Position numbers and translations under genes: made by a program
Assembly (NCBI GenBank): GCA_003013855.2
Contig: ML058469.1
Coordinates: 1,736,001-1,800,000 of the forward strand
Length of the DNA: 64,000 bases
Direction: 5' to 3'
DNA from: Liriodendron chinense
Taxonomy: Eukaryota; Streptophyta; Magnoliopsida; Magnoliales; Magnoliaceae
Notes under the pieces: model-generated
The model's input: the letters and a program-made list of their open reading frames with translations, nothing else
Told to the model about the DNA's origin: nothing
The model's database searches: none
Shown here: in pieces, positions 56,901 to 64,000 of the stretch
Layout: each line of letters opens with the position of its first letter
Position numbering within the stretch: the stretch's first letter is position 1

Positions 56901-56917
56901 GTACCAGTAGAAGATGA
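53915..56917 (+). CDS. F2 Gag-protease-reverse transcriptase polyprotein, open for 1000 codons
   Basis: The longest ORF of the window, starting MPPKKAVHPSTSRQAPPPPD 55 bp after the PBS. The first 190 residues are Pro/Ser/Gln-rich. The capsid-like gag domain lies at about 215-345 ('GDPLEHLETYRSLMELEG'), the zinc knuckle CYFHKDHGHRTQDC at about 452-466 (CX2HX4HX4C), and the aspartic protease at about 600-690 ('MVDTGSSADILYLEAF', 'YNAILGRPSLTKVG'). Reverse transcriptase runs from about 835 ('EVEKLLTVNFIKEVDYPEWV', 'GKWRMCVDYSDLNKACPKD', 'VMPFGLKNAGATYQRLVN') to the active site 'VYVDDMLVKS' at about 986-995. A one-base frameshift near 56900 ends it after the active site. Up to that point no stop is present, so Gag and protease could still be made. 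Confidence 0.9.
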   Translation: MPPKKAVHPSTSRQAPPPPDEMESVPTLPPASTNIPQGAPNMPSANSLLEASGNQDDVLRFLGNTLLTLNAGVQALSNRLDQHLPEQHRQPSEGLPPQPKPVASRHSMDEPQVPPHHPPSNRTPLGNHHTVPSPHSIHSSSSRQPQPQGSTAETSGYTLPWEGDLKRIHDCFDVMEQRYQANRPSTIMATIHQSESPFTSEVMEAPLPRKYRTPVITPYTGIGDPLEHLETYRSLMELEGHGSEIMCRAFSLTLKEAARTWFRGLKPRSISSFSQLSEIFLSQFMGSIRIKKPASHLMDLKQQHGETIKEFTVRFTAEAVQTEGYTEEKGLTALIVGITSEKFRFALDKSPPKTMAEFQAKAQKYINAKEVALTRHGVQGKKRKPEGASSTDKKYRRDQRDRSPKKPYSGKYHNYTPLNRSHEKVLMEIKHKPYVKWPAKIKSDPEKRDKSKFCYFHKDHGHRTQDCISLRDHIEALIRKGHLQDYVARKNRSPERANTSSRQKEQPHHQTDQEEAEPMGEICTIVEGPACGGDSQASRKAYARKASKEPQQIYWLEQTSSSSKTSYPPISLTLEDATEIHFPHEDSIVVTLKVSNYLTHRIMVDTGSSADILYLEAFNKMALARSLLKPVSTPLVGFGGEVVTPEGSIDLPVTFGESPAKTTVFVNFLVVDRKSAYNAILGRPSLTKVGAALHPSYLCVKFPTPNGIGVVRGSQQEARSCYQIALQDRKKAQATPVMEIVQGSPNFPTNTSLDPRENTLQSGNPGEETVAIHLTKGDPSRVAYIGSSLTSVHHDDLVRFLTEYQDVFAWSHKDMPGIDPNVIVHRLNIDPKHKPVHQRRRAFTAERQMAIKDEVEKLLTVNFIKEVDYPEWVANVVLVRKANGKWRMCVDYSDLNKACPKDSFPTPRIDQLVNSIAGHTLLSFMDAYSGYNQIMMHPPDSQHTAFITDRGLYCYQVMPFGLKNAGATYQRLVNKIFAAQIGRNMEVYVDDMLVKSTSRR

Positions 56918-57772
56918 TCATATTTCTGATCTTCGAGAAGCCTTCGACCTAATGAGGAGGTATCAAATGAAATTGAACCCAGAAAAATGTGCATTCAGAG
57001 TATCTGCAGGAAAATTTCTCGGGTTCATGGTCGGTCAGCGCGGAATTGAGGCAAATCCTGAAAAGATAAAAGCATTGATGGAGATGAAATCCCCCACCAC
57101 TCTGAAGGACGTCCAGCGTCTGGCTGGTCACATCGCATCGTTGAATAGATTCATCTCGCGAGCATCTGACAAGTGCTTACCATTCTTCAAACTCCTTCGT
57201 GCAACGGCCAAGTCTGATTGGAATTGGATGCCACAATGTGAGGAAGCCTTTCAACAATTGAAGCTATACATGAGCACACCCCCCATTTTATCTAAACCTG
57301 TAGCACATGAGCAACTCTTTCTGTATTTATCTGTGTCCTCTACGGCCGTTAGTGCCGCTTTAATAAGAGAAGATTCTGGGGTGCAAAGGCCCGTTTATTA
57401 TATCAGTCGAGCAATGGTTGATGCAGAAACTAGGTATTCTGATATGGAGAAGCTGGCCCTAGCCTTAGTCACGGCAGCTCGAAAACTGCGACCATACTTT
57501 CAAGCCCACACTATTCTAATACCAACGAATCATCCACTGCGGCAAGTCCTTCAAAAACCTGAGGCTTCCGGACGCTTAACTAAATGGGCAGTCGAGATCA
57601 GCGAGCACGATATCTCATTCTGCCCTAGGACCGCAATCAAGGGTCAGGCCGTGGCTGACTTCATCGCCGAATTCACATACTCTCATGATGATAATACCAT
57701 GACCAGCGACCAGCTCCTTGGTCACTCTTCGTGGACGGGTTGTCGCGGGCCAGTGGCAGTGGAGCGGGCCTA
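56900..57772 (+). pseudogene. F2 reverse transcriptase thumb and connection/RNase H start
   Basis: Continues the polyprotein after the frameshift near 56900: 'YQMKLNPEKCAFRVSAGKFL', 'SPTTLKDVQRLAGHIASLNR', 'SSTAVSAALIREDSGVQRPV' and 'ISEHDISFCPRTAIKGQAVA'. These are the thumb and tether of Ty3/gypsy RT followed by a first, RNase H-like segment. The next break lies near 57725-57770, where a further frameshift leads into the RNase H frame. Confidence 0.85.
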
Positions 57773-59230
57773 ATTTTAGTGGCTCCCGACGGGTCGCATT
57801 TCCAATATGCTCTACGTTTCAATTCTCGTATCTCGAATAATGAAGCAGAATATGAAGCCCTGATCGTCGGCCTCGAATTGGCCATTGTCCTTGCAATTCA
57901 GAATCTGTCAATTCATAGCGACTCCCAGCTCATTGTCAACCAAGTCCTTGGAGAATTCGAGGCCAAAGAAGAAAGGATGGCCTTATACAAGTCTCGTGTC
58001 CTCATCCTGCTCGCAAAACTGAAGACTTATGAAATAATTCATATTCCTCGCGAGAAGAACCAACTTGCCGATTCCCTGGCAAAGCTCGCCTCTGCACCAG
58101 AATCTGAGTTATCACATTCGGTCCCCATCGAGCATCGTCAGAACCTAAGTATCGACCAAACGACTCTCGAGCAAGTAATATCGGTACAATCATCTCCATG
58201 CTGGATGGATCCCATCATCCTGTATCTCAGAGACGGATACCTACCAGAGGACAAGAAAGCTGCAAGACAAATTCGCCTTCGGGCTGCCAGGTATACCTTG
58301 CAAGACGGAATATTGTTGCGCAAGAGCTTTTCCTTGCCTTATTTAAGGTGTCTTCATCCAGAAGAAGCCCTTCGTGTTCTAGACGAAGTACACCAGGGGT
58401 CATGTGGTAATCACCCCAGCGGGCGATCCCTAGCATATAAGGCGATGCGACAAGGATATTATTGGCCCACTATGAAAGCAGATGCAATTGAACTTTCTAA
58501 AAAATGTGACAAGTGCCAACGTTATTCACCTATACCTCATGTACCATCCGAACGGATGACTCAGTTGATAGCCCTTGGCCTTTCGCTCAGTGGGGGGTCG
58601 ATATCATCGGGCCCTTACCCATGGGAAAGGGACAAAATAGGTTCGCGATTGTGGCGGTTGATTACTTCACCAAATGGGCCGAGGCAGAACCATTAGCCAA
58701 GATTACTGAGAAACAAACCACTAAGTTTATATGGAGAAATATCATATGCCGTTTTGGACTTCCTCACACTATAATTACCGACAACGGAACGCAGTTCGAC
58801 AACGCAGCCTTTGATGAATTTTGTGAAAAATGGAAGATACGTAATCTCCGCACTTCTCCATTCATCCTCAGGCGAATGGGCAGGTCGAGGGAGTGAATAA
58901 GATCATCAAGCACCACTTAAAGACCAAGTTAGGTGAATGTAAAGGTGTGTGACCAGAACTTCTGCCAGAAGTACTATGGGCATATAGAACCACGGCTTGT
59001 ACATCAACAGGTGAAACCCCTTTCTCCTTAGCATTTGGTGTCGATGCAGTAGTACCCGTGGAAATTCAAGTGCCCTCATATCGGATCGAGCGGTATGACC
59101 CCGCGAGTAATCAGGAAGACCTTCGACTTCATCTCGATCTCTTGGAAGAACGGAGAAATGCCTCCCAAGTACGAGTGGCAGCATATCAACAATGTATTAC
59201 TCGTTATCGAAATGCTAAGATTCGACCTAG
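57731..59230 (+). pseudogene. F2 RNase H and integrase
   Basis: The 321-aa piece 57731-58696 has RNase H ('SGAGLILVAPDGSHFQYAL', 'NNEAEYEALIVGLELAIV', 'HSDSQLIVNQVL', 'LADSLAKLAS') and the integrase zinc-binding part ('MRQGYYWPTMKADAIEL', 'CDKCQRYSP'). A frameshift near 58560 moves the integrase core into 58513-58896: first Asp in 'WGVDIIGPLPMGKGQ', second in 'IITDNGTQFDNAAF'. Another near 58870 precedes the 'GQVEGVNKIIK' segment with the Glu. The last recognisable text, 'RYRNAKIRP', is cut at 59230 by Sirevirus G. Confidence 0.84.
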
Positions 59231-59312
59231 TGTTAGTACATATTTTGTTGTCAATTGGCGTGTTGGTTGGTCGCGTCTTGTCGTATGAGCCCCGGTCGAA
59301 GTATTGAAGATC
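59231..59312 (+). repeat. 5' LTR remnant of Sirevirus G
   Basis: It is identical over almost its full length to the start of the 3' LTR (63387-63468). At the shared GAAGATCAA it switches into pol. The ORF ending at 59288 or 59307 is not a gene. Confidence 0.88.
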
Positions 59313-60525
59313 AAACTATTTCAAATGGATGTAAAGAGCGCCTTCTTGAATGGTATTCTTGATGAGGAAGTGTATGTTGAACAACCAAAAGGATTCATTG
59401 ATCCTAAGTATCCTCACAAGGTTTACCGGTTGAAAAAGGCGCTTTACGGACTCAAGCAAGCACCCCGTGCATGGTATGAACGCTTAACTCAGTTTCTTAT
59501 AGACCATGATTTTGCTAGGGGGAGCGTAGACAAAACTCTATTTATTAGAGAAGCCGAGAATTCTGTATTGATTGCCTAGATTTATGTGGATGACATTGTG
59601 TTTGGATCCACATGTGAAAAAATGTCCATCTCCTTTGCTGAATTAATGACATCTGAATTTGAGATGAGTATGGTAGGAGAACTCAACATGTTTCTAGGGC
59701 TTCAAGTAAAACAACTTGCATCAGGTATATTCATTACTCAAGCCAAGTATGCTAAAGACCTTGTTAAGAGATTTGTCTTAGACTCTGGTCGTTCCTACAC
59801 TACACCTATGAGCACCACTGTTAAACTATCAAAAGACCTTGCAGGGAAAAGTGTAGATCAGCATCTTTATAGAAGTATGATTGGTAGTCTTCTTTATCTT
59901 ACTGCTAGTAGACCAGATATTGCTTTTAGTGTTGGTGCGTGTGCTCGATTTCAGGCTGATCCCAAAGAATCTCATCTTACCTGCTGTTAAGCGGATCATT
60001 CGGTTTGTTGGAAGCACCACCGAATACGGTCTTTGGTACCCCTTTGATTCCCCTACAGATATTGCAGGGTACTCAGATGCCGACTGGGCTGGTAACATGG
60101 ATGATCGTAAATCTACCAGCGGTGGTTGTTTTTATGTTGGAAACTGCCTTGTGGCATGGCACAGTAAGAAGCAAAACTCTATCTCTTTATCCACAGCCGA
60201 AGCAGAATACATTGCTGCTGGTAGTTGTTGTGTCCAGCTATTATGGATGAAACAAACCCTAACCGATTATGGGATCAAACAAGGCACAATGACGTTATTT
60301 TGCGACAATACGAGTGCCATAAATATATCAAAGAATCCTGTTCAGTACTCTCGCACTAAGCACATAGACATTAGGCACCATTTTATTCGAGAATTGGTTG
60401 AAGATCAAATAATATCTCTCGAACATGTGCCTACAGAGAATCAGCTAGCCGACATCCTACCGAAACCTTTGGACTCGGTTCTCTTTGCGAACCTCCAGAA
60501 GTCCATTGGTGTTGGATGTATCTAG
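59304..60525 (+). pseudogene. Sirevirus G reverse transcriptase and RNase H
   Basis: The C-terminal two-thirds of a copia Pol. RT: 'LFQMDVKSAFLNGILDEEVY', 'KALYGLKQAPRAWYE'. After an in-frame TAG (59577-59579) come the active site 'YVDDIVFGS' (from about 59584), 'LNMFLGLQVKQL' and 'YRSMIGSLLYLTASRPDIAF'. A frameshift near 59980 separates 'DPKESHL' from 'AVKRIIRFVGSTTEYGLWYP'. RNase H follows with 'GYSDADWAGNMDDRKSTSGG', 'NSISLSTAEAEYIAAGSC', 'LFCDNTSAINISKNP' and 'HIDIRHHFIRELVED', ending at 60525. The order RT then RNase H with no integrase after it is the copia arrangement. Confidence 0.9.
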
Positions 60526-61296
60526 TGTATCTAACAAAGTATTGGTTTTACAGGAAAAATCTGAGGATTTAGCCTCTCTTTCTGTTCGTTATAGGTATAT
60601 CTGAGGATCATGGCCTCTTATCATTGCTTTTCACGGATATCCAGGATCATAGTCCCAATTTCTAGCCATTTATTGTCATATCTGAACCTCAGGGGTCCCT
60701 CATTTTGGGTTAAGGTGTACCTTGGTACACCATGACCATTGATGATGTACCCTTGCTAAGGGTACTTGATCTTAGTGGTCTGTCCAAAGGACAGACTCTA
60801 TCCAGCTAATGGTAGAGGATTTCGGTCAAAACCTGTGCAAAAACGGCCAGCCGACCGGTCAAGACCGGTCGAGCATCTATCAATACCCATTTGGACTCAA
60901 CCAGTGAAGCCAGCCGACCGGTCATGACTGGTCGGGCTGTGAAGAAATAGGCCTGCTGGAGTCCGTGTACATCCCACGACCGGTCATGACCGGTCGTGCG
61001 TCCCAGACCAGCGGCCCACGCGTGTGCCGACCGGGTAGGGGGGGATATTTAACCCATTTGGAGCTCTTTTTAGGTCAGTCTTTCCCCTTTTCTTCACCTC
61101 CACTCTATGCTTCAGCTCCCCCTCTAGCTCTCCAAGGTGATTTCGAGCTGATTCATTGCTAGATTTGAGGTTCTAACCTCCTCAACTTCACTCCTCTTCG
61201 GTTGGTAAGGGATTCCTTCTCTTCACTCTCTATCTTCTTTGATTCATCCCTTTCCTTCATCTCTTGGAGTGCTTAGAGACCTTTTTGGAGCTTCCA
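60526..61296 (+). promoter_or_regulatory. Sirevirus G inter-ORF region with stem-loops, palindrome pairs and TATA-like box
   Basis: TGAGG/CCTC stem-loops (60553-60720) match those of elements A and B. Paired GACCGGTC palindromes with 10-bp spacing follow at 60853/60863, 60925/60935 (second degenerate) and 60979/60989. A TATA-like ATATTTAA lies at 61045-61052, about 250 bp before the envelope-like ATG (61297). The layout copies that of the LTR promoters, suggesting a separate transcript for the downstream ORF. Confidence 0.5.
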
Positions 61297-62616
61297 TGTC
61301 ATCCCAAGAAAGCGAGGATGAGTTCCCTTTGGGGAGGAGTGATCGTCTCAAGGCAAAACCTAAGCCTCCTCCTCTCCCTTTAAAGTCCAAGAAAGTAGCT
61401 TCCAAAGGGAAAGGGGCTGCCTCCTCTTCGGTTCCCCCTGCTAAATCTAAATCTTTGGGGACTAAAAGTCTCATCCCATTCCACCCATTAGGATGATTTC
61501 AAAGATAAGGAGGTCGTCTGTGAAAAATCAGTCAATTTGGGTGACTTGTCTGACTTCGACGTGCGTTCCATGTTGGATGCCATCAATTGGGGCCCCGTAC
61601 TCCACATGGGGGGCCTGGTCCAATTTGATGTTGTCAGGAAATTCTATGCATCCTGTGTTCATGTCACAGTCTTCTCCCCCCTCCTTCAATGTCGAGGTTG
61701 GTGGCCGGGTTTGCCCGTTTACTTTGAAGTCCATATCCGATTTTGTTGGCGTTCCAAGGGTTGAGGAGCCTTCTTTCGATTTTTCATCCTTGGGTCCCAA
61801 ACCCAACCTAGTTATCGCTAAATTTTTGTGTGGTGAAGGGACACCCCAATGGGTGGGTGGTGCACTTCGAGCATCCTCAATGACGTGGGACTTCCGCCTT
61901 TTACATAATCTCTTTTTCCGAAATGTCTATCCGCGGATGAGCAACAAAGCGGATGTCTCCGAAACTATGTTTCGGTTGCTGTATCGGGTTGGTAAAGGTC
62001 ATTCGCTCTGTCTTCCCACTCGTATCATGAATACCATCCAACAAGTCATCCTGCGCGACGACGGGAACTCCACTAGTCTGCCATTTGGGCATCTCATATG
62101 CAAAATGGCTGAGCGTATTGGCATTGTTGGTACCGATAAATTTCACAAACCAGTCATCATCAATCGTACCATCATTGCTAGGATGGAGCTTACCAGAGAA
62201 GCTATCCAGCGTTGTCTGCAGGAGCAGCAGCAGGAGCAGGCAGAGCCATCCCAGCTTGAGGCACCTCCTATCTCTACTGGTCCTTCACACTCTTCAGCTC
62301 CGTCATCAGATCCATCCCCCGATCCTCGCGACGCTCCAGGACGATTCAGCACGCCGCCTCGAGCTTTTTCTCGTCGGCACTCTCCTTCCGTGGATCCCTC
62401 TTCCTACATTGCAGAGCTTCACCAGCTTCGAGCGATATATTTCAGCGACTTGATAGGCTTGAAGGCCAGATCCTGCAGGGTCAGGCCACCATACTAGTGC
62501 AGCAGGAGGCTCTAGTCACTCGTCAGACGCAGATAGAGAGACGGATAGAGCGATGGGAGCGTGCGGCTCATGGGGACATTCCTCCCCCTGATCTGGGCGA
62601 TGGCACGGATTATTAG
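61297..62616 (+). pseudogene. envelope-like ORF of Sirevirus G (putative plant transposon protein)
   Basis: It starts MSSQESEDEFPLGRSDRLKA. A Lys/Ser/Pro-rich N-terminus is followed, after a frameshift near 61490, by 'LSDFDVRSMLDAINWGP' and 'VQFDVVRKFYASC'. A second frameshift in a C-run near 61680 leads to 'VEVGGRVCPFTLKSISDFVG', 'WDFRLLHNLFFRNVYPRMSN', 'YRVGKGHSLCLPTRIMNTIQ' and 'LICKMAERIGIVG'. This resembles the Pfam 'putative plant transposon protein' family as I remember it. A Gln/Glu- and Ser/Pro-rich part follows. After a third frameshift near 62440 a coiled-coil tail ends at 62616. The position after RNase H is where Sireviruses carry an envelope-like gene. I see no transmembrane segment, so an envelope role is doubtful. 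Confidence 0.65.
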
Positions 62617-63386
62617 GCTTATGTCTTGGTCACAGTTACTTTTTGAATGACCAAGGACATTGTTTGTACTTCATGATCTATCTTTTTATGGGATTGTCTG
62701 TACTTTTTGTGCGTTATGATAAATCTTTACATTGGGCTGCTTGCTCATTTTGGTATATATGTGGATGATATAGTTATATCTTTTTTCTTTGTTCTTATAT
62801 TGAATATCTATCTTTTCATATGAGCTCTCTGTTCCTTTTTTGAATATCTTTGGGAGGTTGGGTGGTTTGGGCATCTTTGCCCATTTGAGCTCATGCTTTG
62901 TGTTCGCCTTAGTGTCTAGATATACATTTGGAGGGGTGGTTGGTTGATTGGGCTATATGCCCTCTGTGCTTTCATGTTTACTTGTATATTTGGCATGTGT
63001 TGTTCTTTACATCTCCTCAGGACTTATATTTCCATATCTCTTTCCTGTGAAATGTGATTGACATATTTTCGGCGCTAGCCTTGCATCTTTTATAGGCATA
63101 TCTTTTTGCTAGCTAACCCTTGTCAATTACTAACAAAAAGGGGGAGAATCATCCCACCTAGAAGGTCCGATTATATCTTTTTGCAGGACTTTGTAGGTGC
63201 AAGCATTGAGGGGAAGATTTTGAAGAAAATCGAGTCTGTACATGTCCTTTTGTAAAGATTATGTTGTATATTTGTATAGACATGTATATGGGTGTATTTT
63301 GCTTTCTGTTTAAGGGTCAATCATGATAAGGAGTCATGATTTGTCTAGGTTAGATGTTTTGTCACGCAATTGACAAAGGGGGAGAT
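62617..63386 (+). other. Sirevirus G 3' non-coding region with two purine tracts
   Basis: T-rich sequence without ORFs. AAAAAGGGGGAGAA at 63135-63148 is an accessory purine tract and CAAAGGGGGAGATT at 63374-63387 the main PPT. The same two-tract arrangement occurs in A and B. Confidence 0.75.
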
Positions 63387-64000
63387 TGTTAGTACATATT
63401 TTGTTGTCAATTGGCGTGTTGGTTGGTCGCGTCTTGTCGTATGAGCCCCGGTCGAAGTATTGAAGATCAAGACTTGAAGATTACGCTTCATCCATTGCTC
63501 AAGCTAATGCTGCAACAAGATCCCAGGTAAGTTGCATATAGATTGACCATAGGAAACCCAAAACATTAAAGAAATGGCGTAAAAGACTCACATAATTTAT
63601 CCCCATTCCTATCGACCCTTGTGCAAGTTGATCAGACTTGTGAACCATGGCTGGTGCGAAGTACATTGGAGATATGTCCATACATTGGACCCTATGCACC
63701 TCATCACTTCATAAACTTGAAGTGATCCTCTGCTGTGTTAAGAATCTTGGTCCTGCAAGCTCGCTATGTCTAAACAAGCGGCCAGGCCTCTCAATCACTT
63801 CAGTTATCTTGCTGTGTTGAGAACAGATGGATAGGTTTTTCTATAAGGGACTTGCTGTGAGTTAAGATAATGGACAGCCGACCGGTCTTGATTGGTCGGC
63901 CATCAGATTGCACATTGTCCAGCAGGCTTAGCCGACCGGTCTTGACCGGTCGGCCAGTTAAAATGTAATACTACAGCAGGCATAGCCGACCGGTCTTGAC
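63387..64000 (+). repeat. 3' LTR of Sirevirus G (incomplete)
   Basis: It begins TGTTAGTACATATTTTG and runs to the window end. GACCGGTC pairs with 10-bp spacing start at about 63880 (CCGACCGGTCTTGATTGGTC) and repeat near 63934 and 63987, so the array is cut by the window edge. Confidence 0.88.

Larger units (their letters stand above)
52799..59230 (+). mobile_element. Tat-lineage element F2, 5' LTR to integrase
   Basis: A plus-strand relative of F inserted into the gag of Athila-2: 5' LTR 52799-53839, PBS 53841-53860, gag-protease-RT 53915 onward, RNase H, and integrase up to 59230, where Sirevirus G is inserted. Its 3' part lies outside the window. The protein sequence is about 85-90 percent identical to F by eye, but the LTR has diverged in length and repeat content. 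Confidence 0.88.
59231..64000 (+). mobile_element. Sirevirus G, internally deleted, with envelope-like ORF
   Basis: A plus-strand Sirevirus inserted into the integrase of F2 (flank CCTAG, 59226-59230). Only about 82 bp of the 5' LTR remain (59231-59312), joined directly to the reverse transcriptase. The rest of the LTR, PBS, gag, protease, integrase and RT N-terminus are deleted. RT/RNase H (59304-60525), an internal palindrome/TATA block (60853-61052), the envelope-like ORF (61297-62616), PPTs and the 3' LTR (63387 to beyond the window) follow. Confidence 0.88.

Overview
This window is repeat-rich plant nuclear DNA, probably from a flowering plant with a large, transposon-laden genome. Essentially everything recognisable is retrotransposon: Ty1/copia elements of the Sirevirus type, Ty3/gypsy elements of the Athila and Tat (including Ogre-like) lineages, and broken transposon-associated open reading frames of the plant mobile domain (PMD) type. 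I see no intact host gene, tRNA, rRNA or CRISPR array. The species cannot be named from the sequence.

The layout is deeply nested, and most boundaries could be placed to the base from LTR ends (TG...CA), primer binding sites, polypurine tracts and 5-bp target duplications. Left part: a copia gag and LTR (D, 1-1031, minus) is interrupted by Sirevirus C (minus, from 1032). C's LTR is split by a non-coding Sirevirus A (2673-7366), and its gag is cut at 8823 by an Ogre/Tat-like 3' LTR (E1, 8824-10346, minus). E1 continues as a long tandem-repeat-filled 3' region (10361-15172 and 31567-32514). That region is interrupted by an Athila element (15178-31566, minus, TSD TCCAT), whose own 5' LTR was hit by a gag-only Sirevirus B (24401-30466, minus, TSD ATTTG).

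Middle: two plus-strand PMD-type pseudogenes follow. The first (32515-35804) is broken by a Sirevirus solo LTR (32844-34638, TSD ATAAC). The second (37506-49517) is broken in an exon by a 10.3-kb Tat element F (38261-48535, minus, TSD GACGG). F carries an antisense, intron-containing extra gene (39468-41675) with its own TATA box and G-box.

Right part, four plus-strand insertions inside one another: Ogre-like LTR E2 (49518) into the second PMD-type gene, Athila-2 (49907) into E2, Tat element F2 (52799) into Athila-2, and Sirevirus G (59231 to the window end) into F2. G lost nearly all of its 5' LTR, gag and integrase in one deletion, but keeps an envelope-like ORF and its 3' LTR.

The most unusual signal is regulatory. 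Nearly every LTR family here has an array of short dyad-symmetric motifs just upstream of its TATA box: GACCGGTC (Sireviruses A, C and G, and Athila), CCGAT-NN-ATCGG (Sirevirus B and the solo LTR), and TTGAC W-box-like repeats plus hairpins (Ogre-like E). Spacings are often 10, 20 or 21 bp, close to whole helical turns. Sireviruses A and B are alignable in the LTR around the array but differ in the motif. Athila, from another superfamily, carries the same core as Sirevirus A. Several Sirevirus LTRs also have a perfect mitosis-specific-activator-like box (TCYAACGGYYA) next to the TATA box, and Sirevirus G has a second palindrome-plus-TATA module inside the element before its envelope-like ORF.
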